Assembly: GCF_001512295.1 (NCBI RefSeq)
Contig: NZ_LNUP01000002.1
Span: forward strand, 1,056,263-1,120,262
From: Pseudomonas sp. EpS/L25
GTDB lineage: Bacteria > Pseudomonadota > Gammaproteobacteria > Pseudomonadales > Pseudomonadaceae
Direction of reading: 5' to 3'
DNA: 64,000 nucleotides
The notes under the pieces are model-generated. The model saw only the letters and a list, made by a program, of their open reading frames with translations, was not told the origin of the DNA and ran no database searches. This document shows positions 56,455 through 64,000 of the stretch, piece after piece. Made by a program: the position numbers and the translations under genes. Each line of letters begins with the position of its first letter. Position 1 is the stretch's first letter.

Positions 56455-58694
56455 GGCTGTCGCGCCGGCGCTTTCTCGGCGGCAGCGCCGTGCTGCTGCT
56501 GGGTTTCAGTCTGCAACGGCCGGTCGCTGCTCAGATACTGCCTGCGCCCAGCGATGCCGCCAGCCTGGGCAAGACCCTCGACGAGCGTCAGCTGGACGCC
56601 TGGCTGGCGGTGGACGCCCAGGGCCAGGTTACCGTCTACAGCGGCAAGGTGGAGCTGGGCACCGGGGTCAGCACGGCGCTACGGCAGATCGTGGCCGAGG
56701 AGCTGTGCGTCGCCTTCGCGGCCACCCGCTTGATCCAGGGCGATACCCGCCTGACCCCCGATCAGGGCATCACCGCGGGCAGCAAGAGTCTGCAGGTGGG
56801 GGGCGCCCAGCTGCGCAAGGCCGCGGCCAGCGCCCGGCAGTTCCTGTTCCTGGAGGGCTCACGTCGGCTGGGACTGGACCTGGCGGTGGTGGATACGGTG
56901 GACGGGCGTGTGGTGTATCGCGGCGATCCCACTGGGCGCTTCGTCAGCTATGGCGAACTGGTCGGTGGGCGGCCCTTGGGACGGCTGGTCAACCAGGCCG
57001 TGCGGACCCGCGCCGTGAAGGATTATCGCCTGGTCGGCACTTCGGTGCCGCGCGAGGATATCCCCGCCAAGCTGTTCGGCACCTTCGACTACGTCCATGA
57101 CCTGCGCCTGCCCGGCATGCTGCAAGGCTGTGTGGTGCGACCGCCGTGCACCGGCTCGGCGCGCCTGGCGGGGGTGAGCATTCGTGGTCTCGACGCCAGC
57201 GCGCTGCCCGCCGGGGCGCAATTGGTCTACGAGGGCGCCTTCGTCGCGGTGCTGGCGGAACAGCCGTGGCTGGCGCGGCAGGGGGCGGCAGCATTGCGGG
57301 TGGATTGGAGCCTGGTGCCGGACATGCCGCTACCGGGCGAGCTCTATGGGCATCTGGAAGCCAAAGGTGGCCCGGCGGACGTCCAGCAGGAGGTGGGCGA
57401 CGTCGAGCAGGAGCTGCAGAACGCGGCGCAGCGGCTGACGGCGGAGTACCGCTGGCCCTACCAGAACCACGACTCCATCGGCCCCTCCTGTGCGGTCGCG
57501 GACGTGCGCGCCGACGGTGCCACCGTCTGGAGCGGCACCCAGGGCGTCTATCAGCTGCGCGCGGCGTTGGCCGAACTCCTGCGGCTGCCGGAAGACAGCA
57601 TCCACGTCATCTACCAGCAGGCCTCAGGTTGCTACGGTCACAATGGTGCGGACGACGCGGCGGCCGATGCGGCGCTGCTGTCCAAACTGTGCGGTCGCCC
57701 GGTGCGGGTGCAGTGGAGTCGCGCCGACGAGCATGGCTGGAATCCAAAGGGCCCGGCGATGCTGATGCGCCTGGCCGGTGGCCTGAGCGCCGCAGGCGAT
57801 CTGCTCGCCTGGCGCTTCGCCAACTGGACGCCTACCCATCTGACCCGGCCGAATGGCCAGACCGGCGCGGCAGCGCTGCTCGCCGGGCAACTGGCCTACA
57901 ACCTGCCGCTCAAGGGGGGTCGTGGTGGTGGCAACCGCAATGCGCCGCTGGACTACGACCTGGTCAACGTCCAGGTGGCGACCCACTGGCTGGAGGCTGG
58001 CGATTCGCCGCTACGGCCCTCGGCCCTGCGTGCCCTGGGAGCGGTCGGCAATACCTTCGCCAACGAATCCTTCATGGACGAGCTGGCGTTGGCCGCGGGC
58101 GTCGATCCCCTCGAATTCCGCCTGCGCTATCTGCAGGACCCGCGGGCGCGGGCGGTGCTGCAGGCCGCCACGGCCAAGGCCGGTTGGCAACCGGCGCCGG
58201 CGCGCAAGTCCGCCTGGGACGGCACTTCCGCAACCGGACAGGGCCTGGCTTTCCTGCACTACGAAAACGAGAACGCCTATGTGGCGGCGGTGGTGGAGGT
58301 GGCGGTGAGTCGGCCAGCCGGTATCCGCGTCACCCGGGTGGTGGTGGCCCATGATTGCGGGCTGATCGTGAATCCCGATGGCCTGCGCAACCAGTTGGAA
58401 GGCTGCGTGGTGCAGGGCATCGCCCGCACCCTCAAGCAGGCGGTGCAGTACGATCATCAGGGGGTGACCAGCCTGGAGTGGGGCGCCTATCCACCGCTGA
58501 CCTTCAGCGAGTTGCCCGAGCTGGAACTGGAATTGCTCGACCGCCCGGGAGAGCCCTCGGTAGGCGCCGGGGAGGCCACCACGGCGGCGATCCCGGCGGC
58601 CATCGCCAACGCGGTAGCTGCCGCGACCGGCGTGCGTCTGCGCGAGGTACCCCTGACCCGGGCGCGCCTGCTCGCGGCGCTGGCCGACAGCTAG
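56451..58694 (+). CDS. Molybdenum hydroxylase large subunit (isoquinoline oxidoreductase-like)
   Basis: Xanthine-oxidase-family Mo-binding subunit of 747 residues. It opens with a twin-arginine signal (SRRRFLGG) and then follows the IorB layout. SGKVELGTGVSTALRQIVAEE, TRLTPDQGITAGSKS, and the C-terminal GAGEATTAAIPAAIANAV are typical. Substrate could be an aldehyde or an N-heterocycle; sequence alone does not say. Its stop codon TAG is supplied by the terminal repeat of the 183-bp element that follows. Confidence 0.92.
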   Translation: MRLSRRRFLGGSAVLLLGFSLQRPVAAQILPAPSDAASLGKTLDERQLDAWLAVDAQGQVTVYSGKVELGTGVSTALRQIVAEELCVAFAATRLIQGDTRLTPDQGITAGSKSLQVGGAQLRKAAASARQFLFLEGSRRLGLDLAVVDTVDGRVVYRGDPTGRFVSYGELVGGRPLGRLVNQAVRTRAVKDYRLVGTSVPREDIPAKLFGTFDYVHDLRLPGMLQGCVVRPPCTGSARLAGVSIRGLDASALPAGAQLVYEGAFVAVLAEQPWLARQGAAALRVDWSLVPDMPLPGELYGHLEAKGGPADVQQEVGDVEQELQNAAQRLTAEYRWPYQNHDSIGPSCAVADVRADGATVWSGTQGVYQLRAALAELLRLPEDSIHVIYQQASGCYGHNGADDAAADAALLSKLCGRPVRVQWSRADEHGWNPKGPAMLMRLAGGLSAAGDLLAWRFANWTPTHLTRPNGQTGAAALLAGQLAYNLPLKGGRGGGNRNAPLDYDLVNVQVATHWLEAGDSPLRPSALRALGAVGNTFANESFMDELALAAGVDPLEFRLRYLQDPRARAVLQAATAKAGWQPAPARKSAWDGTSATGQGLAFLHYENENAYVAAVVEVAVSRPAGIRVTRVVVAHDCGLIVNPDGLRNQLEGCVVQGIARTLKQAVQYDHQGVTSLEWGAYPPLTFSELPELELELLDRPGEPSVGAGEATTAAIPAAIANAVAAATGVRLREVPLTRARLLAALADS

Positions 58695-58873
58695 TGTGGT
58701 GTTTCAGACGTTCGCGCAAGAATTGGCGAGTGATTTTTTTGGCGGTTCGGCGTTCCGACTGGGCCAGGCGCCGCGACGAGTCATAGCAGGGCTATGGCGA
58801 GGAGTGGCAACGCCGCCTAGGCCGAAAAAGCGCCGCCAAAATTGTGTAGATAACGTCTGAAACACCACACTAG
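58691..58873. repeat. 183-bp inverted-repeat element between convergent genes
   Basis: Ends are perfect 22-bp inverted repeats (58691-58712 and 58852-58873, beginning CTAGTGTGGTGTTTCAGACG). Beyond them the two arms stay loosely complementary, for example TTGGCGG against CCGCCAA. The terminal TAG at each end is the stop codon of the gene running into it. It is unlike copies A-D. No second copy was found in the window. Confidence 0.85.
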
Positions 58874-59487
58874 GCGCGTCTGAGCCGCTGCTTGAAGAGC
58901 AGCACCCCGCCCGCGCCCAGCAAGGCCACCACGCCGGCGCCGATCCACAGCGTTTCGTTGCCGGCGAAGCTGAAGTGGTCGACGCCCTTGGCTGCCAGAT
59001 ACCCCGGCGCCATCATCAGCGGCGCCCAGACGATGGCCGAGAGCACGTTGGCCGACTGGAAGCGCAGCTGGTTCATGGCCATCATCCCGGCCACCAGGGG
59101 CACGGTGTTGCGGATCATGGTCAGGAAGCGCCCGCCAAATACCGCGAAGAAGCCATAGCGCCGGAAGAACAACCGGGTCCTGGCCACCTGCTTGCGATAG
59201 CGGCGGAACGGCGGGCGGTGGACGATGCTGGGACCGAGCCAGCGCCCGATGATGTAGGAGCAGATGTCGCCGACGATGGCGCCGATGATGGCGGCCAGCA
59301 CCAGAGGTAACGGCGCCAGCACGCCCGAACCGGCCAGCCCCCCGACGACCAGCATGAGTGCCGTAGCCGGGATGAAGACGCCGAGCAGCACGAGGGACTC
59401 GCCAAAGGCGAGCAGACCGACGATCAGCGGCGCCCAGGCCTGGTGGGTTTCGATGAAATCGAGCAGCGATTGAGTCAAGGATTCCAT
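58870..59487 (-). CDS. DedA-family membrane protein
   Basis: Inner-membrane protein of 205 residues with the DedA/SNARE-associated layout. LAFGESLVLLGVFIPAT lies near residue 24, GDICSYIIGRWLG near 75, and GGRFLTMIRNTVPLVAGMM near 120. Family members are linked to lipid carrier recycling and membrane potential. AGGAG upstream supports the start. Its stop codon lies in the terminal repeat of the 183-bp element. Confidence 0.93.
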   Translation of the reverse strand: MESLTQSLLDFIETHQAWAPLIVGLLAFGESLVLLGVFIPATALMLVVGGLAGSGVLAPLPLVLAAIIGAIVGDICSYIIGRWLGPSIVHRPPFRRYRKQVARTRLFFRRYGFFAVFGGRFLTMIRNTVPLVAGMMAMNQLRFQSANVLSAIVWAPLMMAPGYLAAKGVDHFSFAGNETLWIGAGVVALLGAGGVLLFKQRLRRA

Positions 59488-59510
59488 GGGTGGCCTCTCC
59501 TGCCGAAAGT

Positions 59511-59761
59511 CTAAGAGTCTGCTCATAAGCTGCTGCGCGTCGGCCAAGCCGCGTTGAAAAGCCCCTGGGCCGCCAGCCCGGCCTGGGCTGCCCCGTCGGA
59601 ATGCTCATGTACCGCACGTAAACTCGAGCGCGAGTCCGATCCGCTTCTTCAGCCTTTGATTCGCTGGCGCTCACCCTACGGGCCAGCCGTTGGCTGTTAC
59701 TCCCGTTGGTCGTTGCGCGTTGTTTGGCTGTAGCTCGCGAGCTTATGAATAGTCTCTAAGA
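59511..59761 (-). repeat. Intergenic mobile-like repeat, copy B (long form)
   Basis: Same family and orientation as copy A. The end arms CTGCTCATAAGCT and AGCTTATGAATAG pair at 11 of 13 positions. Landmarks GCTGCGCGTCGGCCAAGCCG and GTTTGGCTGTAGCTCGCGAG are at the two sides. The interior tract CGCTGGCGCTCACCCTACGG is identical to copy A. CTAAGA is repeated at 59511-59516 and 59756-59761, the expected flank for this orientation. It lies between the phosphoesterase stop and the dedA start. Confidence 0.85.
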
Positions 59762-59831
59762 CTACGTGGCGCCTGGAGTCTGCCAGCCGTTTCAACAGCT
59801 TGAATCAATTTCCATTGCTGAAAGTGCGTAG

Positions 59832-59852
59832 GGGCCCGCAATAGACGGGCCC
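59832..59852 (-). terminator. Hairpin after the phosphoesterase gene
   Basis: GGGCCCG and CGGGCCC pair around seven bases, 12 bases after the phosphoesterase stop on the minus strand. There is no clear T run, so its strength is doubtful. Confidence 0.5.
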
Positions 59853-59863
59853 AGGCAAGTCCC

Positions 59864-60697
59864 TTAGGTCGCGGCCAAGGCGTCTTTGGCCGCCTGCCAG
59901 TGCAATTCGTGGCGTTCGCCGACCACGAAGCGGTCGCCCTGGAAATCCCAGCGCTCCACGTCCACGGTCTTTTCCGCGCCGTCACCGACCAGCAGGCGAT
60001 TGAAGGAGTTGGGCGAGGTGCCGCGTACGCGGGAAGAGAGGGCGGTGCCGGCCTGGACGATCCAGACCTCGCGGGGCAGAGCGGGATACTGGCGGCTCAG
60101 CGGCAGGACATAGGGCAGGTGGATGTGCCCACCCATCACCAGGTCCAGTCCGGCATCGGCCCAGGTGGCCAGGGCCTGGTCGGCGTTGTGCTGCAGGTTG
60201 CTCAGGTCGCTGAGTTCGAGGGCGCCGAAGGGCTGATGGGCAATGACGATGCGCAGCTTGGCAGGTCCAGCCCGGCGCAGGCGTTCGGCCACGCGCTCGA
60301 TCTGCTCAGGGCTCACCGCGCCGTCCTTGTGGCGTTGCGGGGCGGTGGTGTTGAGGCCGACCAGCAGCAGCTCGTCGCTTTCGAAGCTGGGTTCGAGGTC
60401 GTCGCCGAAATGCCGGCGATAGTTGCCGTAGGGGGCGAGGAAACGGGCGAAGACGTTGTACAGCGGCAGGTCGTGATTGCCCGGGATCACCAGGGTACGG
60501 GGAATGCCGTAGCCTTCCAGGCGTTCGACGAAGGTCCTGGCGGCGGCGAATTGCTCGCGGCGGGCGCGTTGGGTGATGTCCCCGGAGAGAATGAGGACAT
60601 CGGCGCCGTGTTCGCGGACATGGGCCTCCAGGGCCGCGACCACAGCGGGTTGCTCGGTGCCGAAGTGGGTATCGGAGATTTGCAGGAGGGTCGTCAT
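59864..60697 (-). CDS. Calcineurin-like metallophosphoesterase
   Basis: Protein of 277 residues with all five metal-binding motifs in order: ISDTHFG, LSGDITQ, PGNHDLP, IAHQPFG and MGGHIHLP. It is close to CpdA-type 3',5'-cyclic nucleotide phosphodiesterases, but the substrate cannot be fixed from motifs. It stands alone between repeats B and D. Confidence 0.9.
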   Translation of the reverse strand: MTTLLQISDTHFGTEQPAVVAALEAHVREHGADVLILSGDITQRARREQFAAARTFVERLEGYGIPRTLVIPGNHDLPLYNVFARFLAPYGNYRRHFGDDLEPSFESDELLLVGLNTTAPQRHKDGAVSPEQIERVAERLRRAGPAKLRIVIAHQPFGALELSDLSNLQHNADQALATWADAGLDLVMGGHIHLPYVLPLSRQYPALPREVWIVQAGTALSSRVRGTSPNSFNRLLVGDGAEKTVDVERWDFQGDRFVVGERHELHWQAAKDALAAT

Positions 60698-60765
60698 GAG
60701 GACCTGGTTTCCAACGGATTCCCCTTTACGACCGCAACGGACGCCAAGCTATCCGGCGAGGGTCG

Positions 60766-60914
60766 CCTAGAGGCTGTTCCAAGGCTCGCGAGCTGGAGCC
60801 AAACAAGGCCTAGGCGGCCCCGCGAAAATAGCCGAGGAAGCGGAGTTTGAGCATTCCGAAGCTATTTTCAACGCCGTTTGGCCGACGCGCAGCAGCCTTG
60901 GATAGTCTCTTAGA
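60766..60914 (+). repeat. Intergenic mobile-like repeat, copy D (short form)
   Basis: Same orientation as copy C. The arms CTGTTCCAAGGCT and AGCCTTGGATAG are complementary with one mismatch or slip. Landmarks CGCGAGCTGGAGCCAAACAAG and CAACGCCGTTTGGCCGACGC are at the two sides. CCTAGA and CTTAGA flank it. The right flank contains the yggL stop codon (TAA on the minus strand). Confidence 0.85.
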
Positions 60915-61278
60915 CTTCGCCGTCGTGGTGCCAGGCGTCATGCAGCTCGGAGGCGCTGGCTTCACCGACCTCGGCGCGGGCCTTCAGCCAATCCAGCAGC
61001 GCGGTACGGTCTTCCGCGGTGGGCGAGGTGTAACGCTTGTTGGCCATGATGGTGCCTTCGACCCAGGCGTTGTCGAAGCCGCCGATGTAGTCCAGCTTGC
61101 GCTCTTCGACGTAGTCGATGAAGTCGCCCAGGAAGGTGTCCAGATCGTCTTCGCTGAGCTCGTTCTTGAAGCTCACCTTGATTTCAAAGGCCAGTTCCTG
61201 GAATTCGCCCAGGTACTGCTTCTTGCGCAGGCGACGCTTCATGCGGCTCAAACGGGGATCTTGGTTGGTATCGGTCAT
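60910..61278 (-). CDS. yggL: YggL-family 50S ribosome-binding protein
   Basis: Protein of 122 residues. The YggL/DUF469 signature is clear: SRMKRRLRKKQYLGEFQELAF near residue 12, DTFLGDFIDYVEERKLDYIGG near 50, and RTALLDWLKARAEV. Family members bind the large ribosomal subunit. A longer reading frame upstream is spurious. Its stop codon falls at the edge of repeat D. Confidence 0.92.
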   Translation of the reverse strand: MTDTNQDPRLSRMKRRLRKKQYLGEFQELAFEIKVSFKNELSEDDLDTFLGDFIDYVEERKLDYIGGFDNAWVEGTIMANKRYTSPTAEDRTALLDWLKARAEVGEASASELHDAWHHDGEV

Positions 61279-61417
61279 GGCGAAGGCCTGGATGTCGATG
61301 AAAGGGCGGGCATTATCCCTGGCGTTGGTGCGTAATGCCAATGCCGACCGCTTCAGCGGCAGGTCGGCAGGCACCTTTTGGCTGCGACCAGAACGCGCAC
61401 CATCAGGTTGAGCGCGC

Positions 61418-61747
61418 TCAGGCCGCCATGGCCGCGCAGGCATCGGCGCAGGCTTCGCAAGCCCGGGCGCAGGCCTGGCAGTGATCGGCCTTGTGCTTGC
61501 CGCATTCGGCAGCGCAGGCGCGGCAGGTGGCCAGGCACAGGGCGCAGACTTCGGCGATGCGGTCGCTATTGCGCTGCATGAAGGTGGCGGCCAGGCGGCA
61601 GGCATCGGCGCAGTCGCGGTCCAGGCGGACACAGTCGCGCATCATGTCCAGGTTGGCTTCGCCCAGGCAGGCGCTGGCACAGGTTTCACAGGCGGCGGCA
61701 CAGTCGAGGCAGGCCTTGATGCAGGCAGCGAGGGTGGAATCGGTCAT
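61418..61747 (-). CDS. Cys-rich four-helix-bundle copper-binding protein
   Basis: Protein of 109 residues with 17 cysteines in CxxxC and CxxC spacing along its helices, as in CLDCAAACETCASACL and CALCLATCRACAAEC. This is the pattern of Csp copper-storage proteins and DUF326, where the Cys line the core of a four-helix bundle and hold many Cu(I). It has no signal peptide, so it should be the cytosolic type. It is divergent from the cobalamin region. Confidence 0.88.
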   Translation of the reverse strand: MTDSTLAACIKACLDCAAACETCASACLGEANLDMMRDCVRLDRDCADACRLAATFMQRNSDRIAEVCALCLATCRACAAECGKHKADHCQACARACEACADACAAMAA

Positions 61748-61854
61748 CCGGTATCTCCTGGCGTGGGGTGCCTAGGGTGGACCCGGTCGCCAGGCGCCGA
61801 GTTCGGCTGGTGTGATCGATTGACGCTCTCCTGGCTAGTCCGTACCCTGCGCCC

Positions 61855-62030
61855 TTGCACGTGGTGCCCCGCTTGAGCCGGGGTGAAACAGGGAAGCCGG
61901 TCGAGCCGGCGCTGCCCCCGCAACGGTAGTTGAGTAGTGGCTGCGCGACACCCACTGGCCTCGGTCGGGAAGGGGCGCAGCGGATGCCCCCCAGGGTATC
62001 GACTCACCAGCCCGGAGACCGGCCACGCTT
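61855..62030 (+). ncRNA. Cobalamin (B12) riboswitch
   Basis: Hallmark pieces appear in order: GGTGAAACAGGGAAGCCGGT, the core CGCTGCCCCCGCAACGGTAG, and the closing AGCCCGGAGACCGGCC (B12 box, 62009-62024). It lies about 105 bases before the cobO start and should reduce cobO-cobB expression when adenosylcobalamin is plentiful. Boundaries are approximate. Confidence 0.92.
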
Positions 62031-62135
62031 GCGTTCATCTCGGCGATGCGGAGGGCGTCGCGCGGCGTCGTCACCTGCCTTGTGCGGGGGCGTCTCTGCC
62101 CGTTTCTCCGCCGCGCCCGCATCCGGAGAACCGCC

Positions 62136-62762
62136 ATGACCGATACCCCCGATACCTCCAGCGATGAGCGCGATGAGCGCCACCGGGCGCGCATGGTGCG
62201 CAAGAAGGCGGTCATCGACGCCCGCATCGCCGACGCCCAGGATGAACGTGGTCTGCTGTTGGTGCATACCGGCATCGGCAAGGGCAAGAGCAGCTCGGCC
62301 TTCGGCATGGCGGCACGCGCCCTCGGCCACGGCATGAAGGTGGGGGTGGTGCAGTTCATCAAGGGCCGTCGTGACACCGGCGAGCAACTCTTCTTCAAGC
62401 GCTTCCCCGAGGAGGTGCGCTACCACGTCATGGGCGAAGGCTTCACCTGGGACACCCAGGACCGTGCCCGTGACCTGCAGTCGGCCGCTGCGGCCTGGGC
62501 GGTGGCGGTGGAACTCCTGCGTGATCCGGCCATTGGCCTGGTGCTGCTGGATGAACTCAACATCGCCTTCAAACATGGTTATCTGGACGTCGACCAGGTG
62601 CTGGCCGACCTGGCTGGGCGTCCGGCCCATCAGCACGTGGTGGTCACCGGACGCGGCGCCCCGCCGGCGTTGGTCGAGGCCGCCGATACCGTGACCGACA
62701 TGAGCCTGGTCAAGCATGCCTTCCAGGCCGGCGTCCGTGCCCAGCAGGGCATCGAATGGTAG
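62136..62762 (+). CDS. cobO: Corrinoid adenosyltransferase CobO
   Basis: ATP:cob(I)alamin adenosyltransferase of 208 residues, BtuR/CobO family. The ATP-binding loop is HTGIGKGKSSSAFGMAARAL near residue 45, followed by GVVQFIKG and VLLDELNIAFKHGYL. GGAGAA lies six bases before the ATG. It overlaps cobB by seven bases and lies downstream of the B12 riboswitch. Confidence 0.96.
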   Translation: MTDTPDTSSDERDERHRARMVRKKAVIDARIADAQDERGLLLVHTGIGKGKSSSAFGMAARALGHGMKVGVVQFIKGRRDTGEQLFFKRFPEEVRYHVMGEGFTWDTQDRARDLQSAAAAWAVAVELLRDPAIGLVLLDELNIAFKHGYLDVDQVLADLAGRPAHQHVVVTGRGAPPALVEAADTVTDMSLVKHAFQAGVRAQQGIEW

Positions 62763-64000
62763 GCGCAGCGCGGCAGTGTCCGGCATTGCTGATCGCCGCC
62801 CCGGCGTCCGGCCAGGGCAAGACCAGCGTCACCGCCGCCCTGGCCCGGCTGCATGCCCGTCAGGGCCGACGGGTGCGGGTGTTCAAGTGCGGTCCGGATT
62901 TCCTCGATCCGATGATCCTCGCGCGCGCCAGCGGCGCGCCGGTCTACCAGCTCGATCTGTGGATGATCGGCGAAGCCGAGAGTCGGCGGCTGCTGTGGGA
63001 AGCGGCGGGGGAGGCCGATCTCATCCTCATCGAAGGGGTCATGGGCCTGTTCGACGGTCAGCCCTCGGCGGCGGACCTGGCCGAGCGCTTCGGCGTACCG
63101 GTGCTGGGGGTGATAGATGCCGCCGGCCTGGCGCAGACCTTTGGTGCCCTGGCCTATGGCCTGGCCCACTACCGGCCGAGCCTGCCCTTCGCCGGGGTGC
63201 TGGCCAATCGCAGTGGCAGTCCACGGCAGACCCAGTTGATCCGCGGCAGCCTGCCGGAGGGTATGACCTTCTTCGGCAGCCTGCCGCGGGATGCCGGCAT
63301 CGAACTGCCCAGTCGTCATCTCGGGCTGATCCAGGCCGATGAGGTCACCGACCTGGATCGCCGCCTCGACATGGCCGCCGATGCCCTGGGCGCCAGCTCC
63401 GACATCGAGCTGCCGCCGCCGGTGGCTTTTGCCGCGCCGGAGCCGACCGCCGTGGCGCCACTGTTGGCCGGCGTACGTATCGGCGTGGCGCGGGACGCGG
63501 CCCTGGCCTTCCTTTATCAGGCCAATCTGGATCTTCTGCGCGCCCTGGGCGCCGAGCTGACCTTCTTCTCCGCGTTGACGGACACCACCTTGCCAGCGGT
63601 GGATAGCCTCTATCTGCCCGGAGGCTATCCCGAGCTGCATCTGCAGGCGCTGTCCAACAACCTGGGCATGCGCGCGGCCATCCGCGCTCACCACGCCGCC
63701 GGCAAGCCGATCCTGGCCGAGTGCGGTGGCATGCTCTATCTGCTCGATGAACTGACCGACAAGGCCGGTGAGTCCGCCGCCATGCTCGGCCTGTTGCCGG
63801 GCAGCGCGCGGATGCAGGCGCGGTTGACCGCCCTGGCGTTGCAGTCGGTGGAATTCGAGCAGGGCACCCTGCGCGGCCACACCTATCACCATTCCGCCTT
63901 GGAGTCCCCGGAGGCGCCCTGGGCGCGCGGGCTGTGCCCCAATGGCAAGGCGGTCGCCGAGGCGGTCTACCGCGACGGTCGCCTTATCGCCAGCTATATT
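62756..64000 (+). CDS. cobB: Cobyrinate a,c-diamide synthase CobB (runs off the window)
   Basis: First 415 codons of CobB, open at the right edge of the window. The ATG overlaps the cobO end and gives MVGAARQCPALLIAAPASGQ, with the P-loop APASGQGKTS. An N-terminal dethiobiotin-synthetase-like domain (FKCGPDFLDPMIL, IEGVMGLFDG) is followed by a glutamine amidotransferase domain with its nucleophile Cys in LAECGGMLYLL and later GHTYHHS. It amidates the a and c carboxylates of cobyrinic acid using glutamine and ATP. Typical length is 430-460 residues, so little is missing. Confidence 0.95.
   Translation, partial: MVGAARQCPALLIAAPASGQGKTSVTAALARLHARQGRRVRVFKCGPDFLDPMILARASGAPVYQLDLWMIGEAESRRLLWEAAGEADLILIEGVMGLFDGQPSAADLAERFGVPVLGVIDAAGLAQTFGALAYGLAHYRPSLPFAGVLANRSGSPRQTQLIRGSLPEGMTFFGSLPRDAGIELPSRHLGLIQADEVTDLDRRLDMAADALGASSDIELPPPVAFAAPEPTAVAPLLAGVRIGVARDAALAFLYQANLDLLRALGAELTFFSALTDTTLPAVDSLYLPGGYPELHLQALSNNLGMRAAIRAHHAAGKPILAECGGMLYLLDELTDKAGESAAMLGLLPGSARMQARLTALALQSVEFEQGTLRGHTYHHSALESPEAPWARGLCPNGKAVAEAVYRDGRLIASYI

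Overview
The window is about 64 kb of a GC-rich gammaproteobacterial chromosome, almost certainly Pseudomonas. The gene order pmpR-ruvCAB-ybgC-tolQRAB-pal-cpoB-queE-queC-tRNA-Lys and the block cmaX-crfX-cmpX-sigX-oprF are characteristic of that genus. I cannot fix the species from sequence alone.

Layout. (1) 1-10040: core genes for DNA repair (RuvABC), envelope integrity (Tol-Pal) and queuosine synthesis, ending in a tRNA-Lys(TTT) with its own promoter and terminator. (2) 10040-17460: a visibly AT-richer accessory segment just downstream of that tRNA. It holds the decayed remnant of an integrative-element relaxase (MobH/TraI type), a GNAT-like gene, and a leftward cluster of cupin, CoA-transferase, FAD/NAD(P)-binding protein and LysR regulator. 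It ends at a truncated EamA transporter cut by a 612-bp near-perfect palindrome built from two IS5-type left ends. The FAD gene is split by one in-frame stop codon. (3) 17500-30000: a TonB receptor, an acetyltransferase, an odd MetE N-terminal-only gene, a LysE exporter, the ppsR/ppsA pair, and the cell-envelope stress block cmaX-crfX-cmpX-sigX-oprF. (4) 30000-43000: TCA cycle genes, gltA divergent from sdhCDAB, then sucAB-lpdG-sucCD. The gltA and sdh promoters can be read directly. (5) 43000-61300: BrnQ, two lipoproteins, HtpG behind a heat-shock promoter, a dienelactone hydrolase, SprT, a DnaJ-like protein, TtcA, a divergent Tag-like glycosylase, a sirtuin, two NlpC/P60 lipoproteins, an HNH protein, a periplasmic molybdenum hydroxylase with its cytochrome c, DedA, a phosphoesterase and YggL. 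(6) 61400-64000: a Cys-rich copper-storage-like protein, then a cobalamin riboswitch ahead of cobO-cobB. cobB runs off the window.

The most unusual content is repetitive. Four copies of a short intergenic element (two of about 240 bp, two of about 140 bp) lie between 43.0 and 60.9 kb. Each has imperfect to perfect terminal inverted repeats whose two arms change together from copy to copy, and each is flanked by a short CTTA(G)-type direct repeat. One copy sits exactly in the loop of the htpG terminator. A different 183-bp element with 22-bp perfect terminal repeats supplies the stop codons of both converging genes around it. With the palindromic IS5 relic, these look like non-autonomous mobile elements.

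Everything here was read by eye. Family names rest on recognisable motifs and gene order, and no search was run.
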